DNA of 37,375 nt. It comes from Clostridia bacterium. GTDB taxonomy: Bacteria; Bacillota; Clostridia; Oscillospirales; CAG-272. This document shows, in pieces, positions 23,477-32,938 of the stretch; position 1 is the stretch's first letter; each line of letters opens with the position of its first letter. A program made the translations under genes and the position numbers. Where the stretch lies: positions 1 through 37,375 of the forward strand of contig JAFULU010000223.1 of assembly GCA_017483125.1 (NCBI GenBank), written 5' to 3'. The notes under the pieces were generated by a model. The model searched no databases. It was not told the DNA's origin and worked only from the letters and a program-made list of their open reading frames with translations.

Positions 23477-23490
23477 CTTTCTGCTATAAT
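23462..23490 (+). promoter_or_regulatory. Promoter of the NAD synthetase gene
   Basis: TTGATT (23462-23467) and TATAAT (23485-23490) with a 17-base spacer. The spacer holds an operator-like half-site. Confidence 0.8.
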
Positions 23491-23551
23491 AGTATGGAAT
23501 ATATCTTGTGTATGACGCCTCCGTAAGGCGGTGTCGGAAAGAGAGGATATT

Positions 23552-25483
23552 ATGCAACACGGATTCATCAAGGTCGCCGCCGCTACCCCCGCCGTACGGG
23601 TGGCCGACCCTGCCCATAACGCCGCCGCCTGTGTGGCTCTGGCCGAGGAGGCCGCCGCTTTGGATGTCAAGCTTCTGGTGCTCCCCGAGCTGTGTCTCAC
23701 GGGGGCGACCTGCGGGGATCTCTACGCCCACAGCCGTCTGATCAACGGTGCCAAGGAGGCTCTGCAGTCCTTTGCGGAAGAGACCGCCCATCTGGATCTG
23801 GTCTCGGTGATCGGCCTGCCCGTGGCTCTGGGAGATCAGCTCTACAACTGCGCCGCCGTGGTCTGTAGCGGAGCGGTGCTGGGGCTTGTGCCCAAGACCA
23901 ACCTGACCCCCGCCGAACGCCGTACCTTCTCGGCTCCCCCTGCCGAGGTGCTGGTCACCGACATTCTGGGGGACGGCAGCTTCGTGCAGATGGGGATCAA
24001 GCAGCTCTTCGTCTGCTCCTCTCTGCCTACCCTCCGCTTTGCCGTGGAGGTGGGACAGGATAAGAACGCCGCCATCCCTCCCTCCACGCAGGCCGTCTCG
24101 GCGGGCGCGGTGATGATCTGCAACCCCTCGGCCACCCCCGAGATCATGGGCGCGGAGCAGTCCCGTGTGCTGACCGCTACCGCCCGCTCCGCCTCCTCCC
24201 TGTGCGGCTATATCCTGGCCGAGGCGGGGGAGGGCGAGTCCACTACCGATTACGTCTACGGCGGCCACCGCCTGGTCTGCGAGAACGGTGAGGTCCTGGC
24301 CGAGAGCAAGCCCTTCGCGGGCGGCACCCTGACCGTCACCGAGCTGGATCTGGAGCGTCTGATCCATGACCGCCGCGTGGGAGGCTTCGACACCTCGGCC
24401 TGCGGGCATTGCATGGAGAATTACTTTGACCTCTGCGTGGAGGATACCGAGCTGACCCGCCCCGTGAATCCCCATCCCTTCCTCCCCGCCGATCCCGCCC
24501 TCCGCGCCGCGCATTGTGAGCGCATCCTGACCATCCAGGCCAATGGACTCAAAAAGCGTGTCACCGCCGCCCGGGCCAAGAAGCTGGTCCTGGGTATCTC
24601 GGGCGGTCTGGACTCCACCCTGGCCCTTTTGGTCATGGTCCGCGCCATGGATCTTTTGGAAAGACCCCGCACCGACATCATCGCCGTGACCATGCCCTGC
24701 TTCGGCACCACCGTCCGCACCAAGACCAACGCCACCGTCCTCTGCGAGGAGCTGGGGGTGGACTTCCGCACCGTCAACATCTTTGATTCGGTGAATCAGC
24801 ACTTCAAGGACATCGGCCACGATCCCGCTGTCCGTGACGTGACCTACGAGAACGCCCAGGCCCGTGAGCGCACCCAGGTCATCATGGATATCGCCAACGA
24901 CGAGGGCGGTATGGTGGTCGGCACCGGCGACCTCTCCGAGCTGGCCCTGGGCTGGGCTACCTACAACGGCGACCATATGTCCATGTACAGCGTCAACGGC
25001 GGCGTCCCCAAGACCCTGGTTCGTGAGCTGACCGCCTACTGCGCCGCTTCCGAGATGGAGAAGGGCAACGTCAAGCTGGCCGAGGCTCTGTACGATATTC
25101 TGGGTACTCCCGTCAGCCCCGAGCTGCTCCCCGCCGACGAGAGCGGCAAGATCGCCCAGAAGACCGAGGATCTGGTGGGCCCCTACGAGCTCCACGACTT
25201 CTTCCTCTACTACCTCCTGCGCTACGGCTTCACCCCCGCCAAGCTCTTCCGCATGGCGCGGTATGCTTTGGGTGAGACCTACGACGACGCCACCATACTG
25301 AAGTGGCTGGAGACCTTCCACCGCCGCTTCTTCACCCAGCAGTTCAAGCGCTCCTGCCTGCCTGACGGCCCCGCCGTGTTTGCGGTGGGCGTGTCCCCCA
25401 GAGGGGGATGGGCCATGCCCTCGGACGCGGTGAGTGCCTTGTGGATGACCGAGATCAGCGAGCTGAAGGAGCAGTATCTGTAA
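23552..25483 (+). CDS. nadE: NAD+ synthetase, two-domain form, with altered glutaminase active site
   Basis: A 643-residue cytosolic enzyme that should amidate nicotinate adenine dinucleotide to NAD+. The N-terminal nitrilase-like domain (to about 300) normally frees ammonia from glutamine with a Glu-Lys-Cys triad. E46 (VLPELCLTG) and K115 (VPKTNL) are present. In the segment usually written VEICED, this protein reads VEVGQD, placing Gly168 where the nucleophilic Cys belongs. The C-terminal synthetase domain is intact: SGGLDS PP-loop (350-355), [15 protein letters not shown] and the PKTLV segment. The ATG is chosen from AGAGAGG six bases upstream and family length; an in-frame GTG lies 21 bases earlier. 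Confidence 0.9.
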   Translation: MQHGFIKVAAATPAVRVADPAHNAAACVALAEEAAALDVKLLVLPELCLTGATCGDLYAHSRLINGAKEALQSFAEETAHLDLVSVIGLPVALGDQLYNCAAVVCSGAVLGLVPKTNLTPAERRTFSAPPAEVLVTDILGDGSFVQMGIKQLFVCSSLPTLRFAVEVGQDKNAAIPPSTQAVSAGAVMICNPSATPEIMGAEQSRVLTATARSASSLCGYILAEAGEGESTTDYVYGGHRLVCENGEVLAESKPFAGGTLTVTELDLERLIHDRRVGGFDTSACGHCMENYFDLCVEDTELTRPVNPHPFLPADPALRAAHCERILTIQANGLKKRVTAARAKKLVLGISGGLDSTLALLVMVRAMDLLERPRTDIIAVTMPCFGTTVRTKTNATVLCEELGVDFRTVNIFDSVNQHFKDIGHDPAVRDVTYENAQARERTQVIMDIANDEGGMVVGTGDLSELALGWATYNGDHMSMYSVNGGVPKTLVRELTAYCAASEMEKGNVKLAEALYDILGTPVSPELLPADESGKIAQKTEDLVGPYELHDFFLYYLLRYGFTPAKLFRMARYALGETYDDATILKWLETFHRRFFTQQFKRSCLPDGPAVFAVGVSPRGGWAMPSDAVSALWMTEISELKEQYL

Positions 25484-25513
25484 AAGAAACCGCAATTCAG
25501 AGGCACGCTTGAT

Positions 25514-25675
25514 AATGCAAAATGCAAAATGCAAAATCAAGCACGAATGAAGCCTGTTCTCACCTTGCAGACCTGTTTCATAAGACATTCAAAACACAGA
25601 TCATTTTTCTAAAAGGAATTCCCCCAATCACCGTTTGTTTTCCGCTCTTTGATTTTGCATTTTGCATTTTGCATT
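25514..25675. repeat. Inverted-repeat element with (ATGCAAA)-type 27-bp arms, copy 1
   Basis: Arms 25514-25540 and 25649-25675 are perfect 27-base reverse complements built of three ATGCAAA-type units. The 108-base centre has no gene. It fills the gap between nadE and the first metallophosphoesterase gene. Confidence 0.85.
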
Positions 25676-25701
25676 CAATATCCTCGTAGGGAGGTTTCAT
25701 T

Positions 25702-26571
25702 ATGACTTACCCCACCCCCAAACCCATCTTCAACACCGTCCCCGTCAAGGGGCTGAAGCGCGACTTCAGGATCCTCCACTTCACCGACCTCCACGCCTGC
25801 GCCCTGGACGAGGCAGAAAAGGCCGCCATGGAGCCTGTGCGACGGGACTACATCCCGCCTCGCCAAGGCCTGTTCGGGGGCGGCAGACCCTACCCCTCCG
25901 AGGCCGCCCTCCCCGCCCTCATGGGCTACGGCGAGGAGATCGCCGCCGACCTCATCCTCATGACGGGGGACATCATCGACTTCCCCTCGGAGGCCAACCT
26001 GACCCTGCTCGCGTCCTGCGTGGACTCCTGTAAGGTGCCCGTCCTCTACGTCACGGGCAACCACGATTGGAGCTACGCCGACGACTACCACACCGAGAAC
26101 GCCGCCGCCACCTACCTCACCCGCGTGGACGCCATCTCGGGGGCCGCGGATCACGCCGCGATCTATGAGGACGACACCGTCCTGGTCTGCGCCGTGGACA
26201 GCGGTCTGGACCGCATCCGTCCCGAGACCCTGGAAGCCTACCTCACCGCCGCCCGCCGCGCCAAGGCTTACGGCAAGGCTCTGATCCTGGCCCTCCACGT
26301 CCCCGTCCACGCCGAGACTCTGGTGGAGGACACGGTGCGGGTCTGGCGGCAGGAGCTGACCATTGGCGAGGGTGCCTTCGGCAAGGACGATCCCGCGACC
26401 ATGGCCTTCTACAATGCCGTGGCGGTGGAGTCCGACCTCGCCCCCGACGTGGTTATAGCGGGCCACGTCCACTTCGACCATGAGGATCTGTTCCCCAACG
26501 GCACTCCCCAGTACATCACCGACATCGCCTGTGACGGACATTGCAGAGTTCTGACCCTGACTCCCAACTAA
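25702..26571 (+). CDS. Calcineurin-like metallophosphoesterase, cytosolic
   Basis: A 289-residue protein with all signatures of the calcineurin-like fold: TDLH (D29, H31), MTGDIID (D90, D93), VTGNHDW (119-123), LHVPVH and AGHVHFDHED. Two metal ions are expected at the active site. It lacks a signal peptide, so it acts inside the cell; substrate unknown. AGGGAGG seven bases before ATG fixes the start. It is a paralogue of the next gene, which carries the same catalytic domain on a lipoprotein; both share the NHDW-x-YADDY motif and the GHVHFxHED-x-FPNG-x-xQYIT end. Confidence 0.88.
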   Translation: MTYPTPKPIFNTVPVKGLKRDFRILHFTDLHACALDEAEKAAMEPVRRDYIPPRQGLFGGGRPYPSEAALPALMGYGEEIAADLILMTGDIIDFPSEANLTLLASCVDSCKVPVLYVTGNHDWSYADDYHTENAAATYLTRVDAISGAADHAAIYEDDTVLVCAVDSGLDRIRPETLEAYLTAARRAKAYGKALILALHVPVHAETLVEDTVRVWRQELTIGEGAFGKDDPATMAFYNAVAVESDLAPDVVIAGHVHFDHEDLFPNGTPQYITDIACDGHCRVLTLTPN

Positions 26572-26593
26572 TCATCCGAAAGGAACCGTGATC

Positions 26594-28234
26594 ATGAAAA
26601 ACAAGCTCTCCCGCGCCCTTCTTCTGGTAGGTGTTCTGACCCTCCTTGTCTGTCTGGGTCTTCTCTGCGCCTGCGATAGCGGAGGTACCCCCGACGAGAC
26701 CTCCGCTCCCACCGATACGGTGACCGATACCCCCACCGAGACTCCCACCGACCCCGACACCGAGGCTCCCACCGAGACCCCCACGGATGAGGCTACCGAA
26801 GCCCCCACCGAGGCACCCACCGAAGCCCCCACCGAGCCCGCCGAGACCCTCCCCGCGGATAAGCCCACCAATTCCGCGGTGCTGACCTTCTGCGATACCC
26901 CCCTGAACGCCACCTTCATCGAGCCCAATTCGGCGGCCGAATTCACGGTGGTACAGGACAGTGAGCAGGGAAGCGTCCTCAAGCTCACCGTGGCCGACGC
27001 CAAGCGCATCGCCGACCCCTATATCAAGATCGACTACGCCGCCTACATGGCCGCCGCGGGGCTGGATCCCGTGGTCTGGAACGACTGCGGCGTGGCCCTG
27101 GTGCTGATGAAGGTGGAGAGCGCCACCAACACCACGCTGGAGATGGCGGTCTACAACAAGTCGGGGGAGAAGTCCAAGACGGTGCGCACCGAGGGAGGCT
27201 TCAAGAAGACCGAAAAGGGCTGGCAGTACGTCCTGCTCCCTCTGGTCACCGAGGCCTACGACGGTACCCTGACCGAGCTGCGCTTCGACTTCCTGGATAA
27301 GCCCGCCGCACCCGGGGAGACCGTGTATATCAAGTCCATCTCCTTCCTGAAGAACAAGACCGAGGCCCTCAAGCTCATGGGCACCGACCTGCTGAACCCC
27401 GGCACCGCCACCGTGGTGATCCCCGGGCTCACAGGGGAGTTCAAGTTCCTCCACGTCACCGATACCCACGTATCCGCCTTCTCGGACGCCGACATCAAGT
27501 CCTGGACCACCACCCGCCACAACTACAACATCGCCCGCCGTAACGCCTTCATGGCCGACGGCCTCTTCGCCGAGGAGCGGTTCCCCCTGCTCTTTGACTA
27601 CGCCGACGAGATCGGGGCGGACGGTATGTTCCTCACGGGGGACCTCATCGACTTCCCCTCGGAGAAGAACGTCGCCCTCCTGTACGAAAATATCAACCGC
27701 GTCAAGGCCAAGTCCATCTTCTGTCTCGGTAACCACGACTGGAACTACGCCGACGACTACATGACGGGCAACGCCGTGACCGTGAACCGCCCCCTGTTCA
27801 ACGATCTGACGAACGGCGACCCCTACTTCTCCTACGCCGAGTACGACGGCTTCATCGTGGCCGCCATCGACAACAGCTCCGACGTGGTCACCCAGGAGAC
27901 CGTGGATAAGTTCCTCTCCCTCTATGAGAAGAACAAGCCCATCATCCTGCTCCTCCACGTCCCCTTCCACGTGGATACCCTGGAGCCCGACGTCCGCAAG
28001 GCCTGGGGCAACCGCAACATCACCATGGGCCCCGGGGCTATGGGCAGCGACTGGGGTAGTGTGCAGCAGCTTTACAACGCCGTCTGCGTGGCCGAGGACA
28101 CCCCTGTGGTGGCGGTCTTCGCGGGCCACGTCCACTTCAACCATGAGGACACCTTCCCCAACGGCATCAAGCAGTATATCACCTCCACGGGCTACACCGG
28201 GGATTGCCGCGTGGTGACAATTAAAGGAGAATGA
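26594..28234 (+). CDS. Surface lipoprotein with metallophosphoesterase domain
   Basis: A 546-residue lipoprotein: signal MKNKLSRALLLVGVLTLLVC, lipidated C27 in LCAC. A repetitive Thr/Pro/Glu linker (about 30-90, PTEAPTEAPTEAPTE) follows. A beta-rich module (about 95-260) resembles a carbohydrate-binding fold, and the C-terminal calcineurin-like domain carries TDTHVS, LTGDLIDFPS, LGNHDWNYADDY, LLHVPFH and AGHVHFNHED. TDTH replaces the TDLH of its cytosolic paralogue, keeping both metal ligands. A GTG six bases upstream is an alternative start with better spacing to AAAGGA. It probably acts on phosphorylated surface or environmental substrates. Confidence 0.88.
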   Translation: MKNKLSRALLLVGVLTLLVCLGLLCACDSGGTPDETSAPTDTVTDTPTETPTDPDTEAPTETPTDEATEAPTEAPTEAPTEPAETLPADKPTNSAVLTFCDTPLNATFIEPNSAAEFTVVQDSEQGSVLKLTVADAKRIADPYIKIDYAAYMAAAGLDPVVWNDCGVALVLMKVESATNTTLEMAVYNKSGEKSKTVRTEGGFKKTEKGWQYVLLPLVTEAYDGTLTELRFDFLDKPAAPGETVYIKSISFLKNKTEALKLMGTDLLNPGTATVVIPGLTGEFKFLHVTDTHVSAFSDADIKSWTTTRHNYNIARRNAFMADGLFAEERFPLLFDYADEIGADGMFLTGDLIDFPSEKNVALLYENINRVKAKSIFCLGNHDWNYADDYMTGNAVTVNRPLFNDLTNGDPYFSYAEYDGFIVAAIDNSSDVVTQETVDKFLSLYEKNKPIILLLHVPFHVDTLEPDVRKAWGNRNITMGPGAMGSDWGSVQQLYNAVCVAEDTPVVAVFAGHVHFNHEDTFPNGIKQYITSTGYTGDCRVVTIKGE

Positions 28235-28256
28235 GACGGCGGGCGCGTATCTTGAG

Positions 28257-28427
28257 AATGCAAAATGCAAAATGCAAAATCAAGACGCGCAGGCTCCTGC
28301 CCATGATCTCCCACAAGGGAAGCCAGGTGATCTGGCAAGCTCATCGCGTACCCTTACCATGAAATGACATTTTGCCAAGGGCAAAATGTTACATCCATTT
28401 TGCATTTTTCATTTTGCATTTTGCATT
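28257..28427. repeat. Inverted-repeat element with (ATGCAAA)-type arms, copy 2
   Basis: The left arm 28257-28283 is identical base for base to the left arm of the element at 25514. The right arm (28396-28427) is an imperfect complement with an extra unit. The centre contains a perfect 10-bp hairpin ACATTTTGCC-AAG-GGCAAAATGT (28367-28389). It separates the phosphoesterase pair from the rhamnosidase gene. Confidence 0.8.
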
Positions 28428-28461
28428 ACGAAAATCAAAAGCAAAGAAAGGATACAAGATC

Positions 28462-31029
28462 ATGTTAAAGCTCTACGACCTCTCCATAGGTGCCGTCAAG
28501 AACCCCGCATACGCCCCCTGCAAGGATCTCTACGTCGGCTGGAAGCTGGACTCCGACAACACGAACGTCCTCCAGACCGCCTACACCGCCTCCATCACCA
28601 AGGTGGGCTGTGACACCCCCGCATGGACGGGGGAGGGAACCGCCAAGTCCATCCACATCCCCGTGGAGGCGACGCTGGAGTCCCGTACCGACTATACCCT
28701 GGCCGTCACCGTCACCGACAACTGCGGCGAGACCGCCACCGCCTCGGTGCAGTTCGGCACCGCCATCGCGCCCGACGAGTGGGCAGGCGTATTCATCAAG
28801 CCCAAGCGCCACATCGAGGGCTGGGCACCCTACCTGCGGACCAAGTTCGAGGCCAAGAGCGGGGTCAAGTCCGCCAAGCTCTACGCCTGCGGTCTGGGGT
28901 GCGGTGAGTATTACGTCAACGGGCAGAAGGTCAGCGAGGACATGATCGACCCGCCCTTCACCAACTATGAAAAGGAAGTCTTCTACCGCATCTACGACGT
29001 CACCTCCCTGATCTCCGAGAAGAACGCTCTGGCCGCCCTGCTGGGTGACGGCTGGTACTCCCAGTCCCGCGCCTGGGGCAGCCGCGGCATGAAGTTCGGC
29101 AACGTCTGCCTGCTGGCCCAGCTGGAGATCGAGTACGAGGACGGCGAGAAGCAGATCATCGCCACCAACACCGAGGATTGGACCTACAAGTATTCCCCCA
29201 TTATCCTCAACAACCTCTACGGCGGCGAGACCTACGACTGCCGTCTGGAGACCCCCGACTTCGCCGATTACGACGGCGACGAGGAGGAGTGGGGCAGAGT
29301 GGTCGAGGACACCGTCCCCAAGGGCGAGCTGAAGCTCTGCATGATGCCCGCCGTCCGCGTGGTGCGTACCCTCCCCGCCCTGTCGGTCAAGCAGGTCAGC
29401 GGCCGTGACGACGGCGCGTGGATCGTGGACTTCGGCGAGAACGTGGCGGGTATGGTGGAGATCCATATCCCCAACTCCCCCCGCGGTGCCCAGGTGACCC
29501 TCCGCTTCGCCGAGACGGTCAACCCCGACGGCACTCTGGACTTCCGCTCCATCGGCTCCTTCGCCACCCAATGCATCCAGCAGGACGTCTACATCGCCCG
29601 CGGTGACGCGGGGGGCGAGACCTGGAAGCCCCGCTTCACCTACCACGCCTTCCGCTACATGGAGATCACGGGCTATCACGATCTCCGCAAGTACGGCATG
29701 AACCCCGAGCTGACCATCGGTGTCTGCCACGTCATGTCCACCGACCTGGTACAGACCGGCTCCTTCAAGAGTGCCTGCGCCGATTTGGATCACCTCCAGA
29801 CCGTCATGATGTCCACCTTCCGCTCCAACTACCACGGCTTCCCCGAGGACTGCCCCGGACGCGAGAAGTGCGGCTGGCTGGGGGATGCCCAGGTGGTCTG
29901 CAACACGGGCATGATGAACTACGACATGGAGGCCTCCTACGAGAAGTACATCCACGACTTCCGAACCGAGGATGAGGTCTACGGTGTCTGGCAGATGATC
30001 GCCCCCGGTAAGCGCGGGTGCGGCGAGGCCTCTCCCCTGTGGGGCTGCGCCAACGTGGTCATGCCCTACTGGATGTACCGCTACTACGGCAACGACGCCA
30101 TCGTGAAGTCCCATTGGGATCAGATGGAGAAGTGGATGGCCCATGAGATCAACGACGCAAGGAATGACAAGTCTCTCTATGAGGACGAGCTGATCATCTC
30201 CCGCGGCCTGGGCGACTGGTGCCCTCCCACGGGTAACCGCGGTGACCGCCGCATCCCCGTGCCCGAGTCCTCCACCGCCATGTTCTACGAGACCGCTCTC
30301 ATGATGGACGAGCTGTCCAAGGCTTTGGATCTCCCCACCTCTCTGGATTACGCCGATCTGGCCGCCCGTATCAAGGAGGCCTTCAACCGCCACTTCTGGC
30401 TGGCGGATGAACACCGCTACTCCACCTGGGGCACCTGCGGCGTGGCCCTCAAGACGGGGCTGTATCCCGACGGGGAGCACGACGCCCTGGTGAAGGCCCT
30501 CACCGAGCTGATGGCCGCCGACGATTACGCCATGTCCACGGGCATCTACGGCAACAAGTACCTCATCCCCGCCCTGTCCGAGGAGGGTCTGGGCGACCTG
30601 GCCATGCGGATGATGTTCACCCGCGACCATATCAGCTTCGGCACCATGCTGGACGACGGTGCCACCTCCCTGTGGGAGTGCCTGGAGCTGAAGAACATCG
30701 GCCAGCCCCGCGAGGTGGGAACTCCCTCCTACAACCATCCCATGCACTCGGGCTTTGCCTACTTCCTCTACGCCCACGTGGGCGGTATCAAGCCTCTGAC
30801 CCCCGGCTTTGCCACCTTTGAGGTCAGCCCCGCCGACTACACCGCCATCCCCGCCGCCACGGTCAGCCATATCTCCCCCTTCGGCGAGATCAAGGTGGAT
30901 TTTACCCGTGAGGGAAGCAAGACCACCTACACCGTCACCGTCCCCGCGAACACCGTGGGCTACTTCCGCAAGGGCGGGCTGAACGAGACCATGGGCTCGG
31001 GCGTCCACACCTTTACTCTGGAGGCCTGA
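28462..31029 (+). CDS. Alpha-L-rhamnosidase, GH78
   Basis: An 855-residue enzyme that should release terminal alpha-L-rhamnose, e.g. from pectin side chains or plant glycosides. The layout is classical: N-terminal beta modules (to about 340, with YACGLGCGEYYVNGQ and the LLGDGWY segment), an (alpha/alpha)6 catalytic barrel, and a C-terminal beta domain from about 780. The catalytic signature EDCPGREKCGWLGDAQ lies near 461-476, and TSLWECLE near 735 supplies the second catalytic Glu. There is no signal peptide, so it acts on imported oligosaccharides. The ATG follows GAAAGGA by nine bases; an open stretch upstream lies in the repeat and was excluded. Stop and dut start are one base apart. Confidence 0.92.
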   Translation: MLKLYDLSIGAVKNPAYAPCKDLYVGWKLDSDNTNVLQTAYTASITKVGCDTPAWTGEGTAKSIHIPVEATLESRTDYTLAVTVTDNCGETATASVQFGTAIAPDEWAGVFIKPKRHIEGWAPYLRTKFEAKSGVKSAKLYACGLGCGEYYVNGQKVSEDMIDPPFTNYEKEVFYRIYDVTSLISEKNALAALLGDGWYSQSRAWGSRGMKFGNVCLLAQLEIEYEDGEKQIIATNTEDWTYKYSPIILNNLYGGETYDCRLETPDFADYDGDEEEWGRVVEDTVPKGELKLCMMPAVRVVRTLPALSVKQVSGRDDGAWIVDFGENVAGMVEIHIPNSPRGAQVTLRFAETVNPDGTLDFRSIGSFATQCIQQDVYIARGDAGGETWKPRFTYHAFRYMEITGYHDLRKYGMNPELTIGVCHVMSTDLVQTGSFKSACADLDHLQTVMMSTFRSNYHGFPEDCPGREKCGWLGDAQVVCNTGMMNYDMEASYEKYIHDFRTEDEVYGVWQMIAPGKRGCGEASPLWGCANVVMPYWMYRYYGNDAIVKSHWDQMEKWMAHEINDARNDKSLYEDELIISRGLGDWCPPTGNRGDRRIPVPESSTAMFYETALMMDELSKALDLPTSLDYADLAARIKEAFNRHFWLADEHRYSTWGTCGVALKTGLYPDGEHDALVKALTELMAADDYAMSTGIYGNKYLIPALSEEGLGDLAMRMMFTRDHISFGTMLDDGATSLWECLELKNIGQPREVGTPSYNHPMHSGFAYFLYAHVGGIKPLTPGFATFEVSPADYTAIPAATVSHISPFGEIKVDFTREGSKTTYTVTVPANTVGYFRKGGLNETMGSGVHTFTLEA

Positions 31030-31030
31030 C

Positions 31031-31471
31031 ATGGAGCTGAAGATCAAGAAGCTGCACCCCAAGGCCATCCTGCCCACCTACGGCTCGGCGGGCGCGGCGG
31101 GGGCCGACCTCTACGCCCTCCCTGAGGGGGATCCCATCGTCATAGCCCCCGGTGAGACCGTCATGATCCACACGGGCCTGTCCATGGCCATCCCCGAGGG
31201 CTACGTGGGGCTGAACTTCGCCCGCAGCGGTCTGGCCTCCAAAAGAGGTCTCGCCCCCGCCAACAAGGTTGGAGTCATCGACTCCGACTACCGCGGGGAG
31301 CTGATGGTGGCCCTTCATAACCACGGCAGTATCCCCCAGACCGTCGAGCCCGGCGACCGCGTCGCCCAGTTCCTCATCATGCCCGTCATCACCGCGCAGT
31401 TCATCGAGGTGGAGAGCCTTGACGAGACCGAGAGAGGCGCGGGGGGATTCGGGTCTACGGGGACCAAGTAA
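31031..31471 (+). CDS. dut: dUTP diphosphatase
   Basis: A 146-residue trimeric dUTPase that converts dUTP to dUMP, keeping uracil out of DNA and feeding dTMP synthesis. All five motifs are present in order: AGADLYA, ARSGLASKRG, NKVGVIDSDYRG (Asp and Tyr of the uracil pocket), GDRVAQFLI and the C-terminal RGAGGFGSTG arm. Its ribosome binding site (GGAGG) lies within the last codons of the rhamnosidase gene, so the two are translationally coupled although their functions are unrelated. Confidence 0.95.
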   Translation: MELKIKKLHPKAILPTYGSAGAAGADLYALPEGDPIVIAPGETVMIHTGLSMAIPEGYVGLNFARSGLASKRGLAPANKVGVIDSDYRGELMVALHNHGSIPQTVEPGDRVAQFLIMPVITAQFIEVESLDETERGAGGFGSTGTK

Positions 31472-31510
31472 CCTTTGCTCAAAAAGCAATATTTAATAAG
31501 GAGAAATATC

Positions 31511-32917
31511 ATGAACAAGAAGAATCGCATTCTGACCGCTCTGGCGGCCATCCTCCTGGCGGGTGTCACCGCCGTGGGGCTCATGGCCTGTGACACGACC
31601 CCCGAGGAGCCCGACACCACCCCCGAGGCTACCCCCGCTCCCACCGAGGAACCCACCGAGGAGCCTACTGAGGAGCCTACTGAGGAGGCCACTACCGAGG
31701 AAGTGACCACCGAGGAGGTCACCACCGAAGCTCCCACCGAGCCTCCCATCAAGGACCAGCTGGGCCTGGATATCAAGGACGAGGACCTGAAGGACGTCAT
31801 GCAGAACATCTTCGGCGGTACCCAGTCCCTCAAGGAGACCGTCATGTTCCTGGACAAGGGCGACGTCAAGTCCCTGCTGTACCCCATCAAGAGCATCGTG
31901 TCGGTCACCTCCTACGACGGCAAGACCACCTACGAGGAGGGCAAGGACTACGTCATCGAGGACGGCAAGCTGAAGGTCACCGAGAACTCCTCCATCAAGG
32001 TCATTACCTCTGATAAGTATTACAACCATGCAGGCTCCATCATCCAGATGAACGGCAAGCCCATGTTCTGGGGCGAGAGCCAGGTCAAGGCCTGGCAGGT
32101 CAGCGTGACCTACGAGCATGACGCCGCCTGGGAGGGCTACGTCCAGGAGAGCCAGCTGGAGGTTTACCAGAACTTCGTCAAGAAGCTCATCGCCGGCGAG
32201 GACGTCACTGTCTTCTTCTACGGCGACTCCATCACCTGGGGTGCCTGCTCCACCTTCCTGGAGGGTGTCCAGCCCAAGCAGGGTGCCTACTCCATGCTCT
32301 TCACCGAGGCCCTGGCCGACCTCTTCGGCTACAATGTGAAGTATATCAACACCGGTCTGCAGGCCTCCATGCCCTGCCATCCCGTTCCCACTACCGAGTA
32401 CGTGGGCGGTGACCGCGGCACCATCACCTACGTCAACACCGCTATCGGCGGCTGGAACTCGGCCGACGGCGTGACCAATTTCGACAAGTTCGTGAAGCAG
32501 CAGGTGGAGAAGTACGGCTGTGACCTTTTCGTCATCGGCTACGGCATGAACGACGGCGGCTTCGCGGCTGCCACCACCAAGGCCAACATCAAGAAGATGA
32601 TCGACGGGATGTACGAGCTCAAGCCCGAGGTCTCGGTCATGATCGTTTCCACCATGACCCCCCACACCGGCTCCAACTGGGACTTCGACGCCATCAAGCA
32701 GCAGGAGAGACAGCTGGAGTCCCTGGCTAAACAGCTCCGCAAGGACGACAAGGCCGTGGCAGTCGCCTGCGTCCACTCGGTCTCCAAGGCCATCCAGGAG
32801 CACAAGACCTTCAACGACTACTCGGGCAACAACATCAACCACCCCAACGATTGGTTCTACCGCGTCTACGCCCAGACCCTGCTCCAGACCCTCATCGGCT
32901 ACGAGAATATGAATTGA
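31511..32917 (+). CDS. SGNH-family esterase lipoprotein 1
   Basis: A 468-residue lipoprotein (lipobox LMAC, C27) with a long Thr/Glu/Pro linker (about 30-90), an N-terminal beta domain and a C-terminal SGNH hydrolase domain. Block I is YGDSITWG (nucleophile Ser), block II TAIGGWNS, block III GYGMND and block V HPNDWF with the catalytic His. Such enzymes remove acetyl or other acyl groups from polysaccharides, consistent with the glycosidases nearby; the substrate is inferred. The ATG follows AAGGAG by seven bases; 12 in-frame codons upstream were excluded for lack of a site. It is a tandem paralogue of the next gene. Confidence 0.88.
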   Translation: MNKKNRILTALAAILLAGVTAVGLMACDTTPEEPDTTPEATPAPTEEPTEEPTEEPTEEATTEEVTTEEVTTEAPTEPPIKDQLGLDIKDEDLKDVMQNIFGGTQSLKETVMFLDKGDVKSLLYPIKSIVSVTSYDGKTTYEEGKDYVIEDGKLKVTENSSIKVITSDKYYNHAGSIIQMNGKPMFWGESQVKAWQVSVTYEHDAAWEGYVQESQLEVYQNFVKKLIAGEDVTVFFYGDSITWGACSTFLEGVQPKQGAYSMLFTEALADLFGYNVKYINTGLQASMPCHPVPTTEYVGGDRGTITYVNTAIGGWNSADGVTNFDKFVKQQVEKYGCDLFVIGYGMNDGGFAAATTKANIKKMIDGMYELKPEVSVMIVSTMTPHTGSNWDFDAIKQQERQLESLAKQLRKDDKAVAVACVHSVSKAIQEHKTFNDYSGNNINHPNDWFYRVYAQTLLQTLIGYENMN

Positions 32918-32938
32918 CACCCATAGGAGACTGTTATC

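Noticed and set aside
25514..25675. CRISPR-like repeats (ATGCAAA units)
   Set aside because: Units are 7-8 bases, contiguous without spacers, and arranged as two inverted arms.
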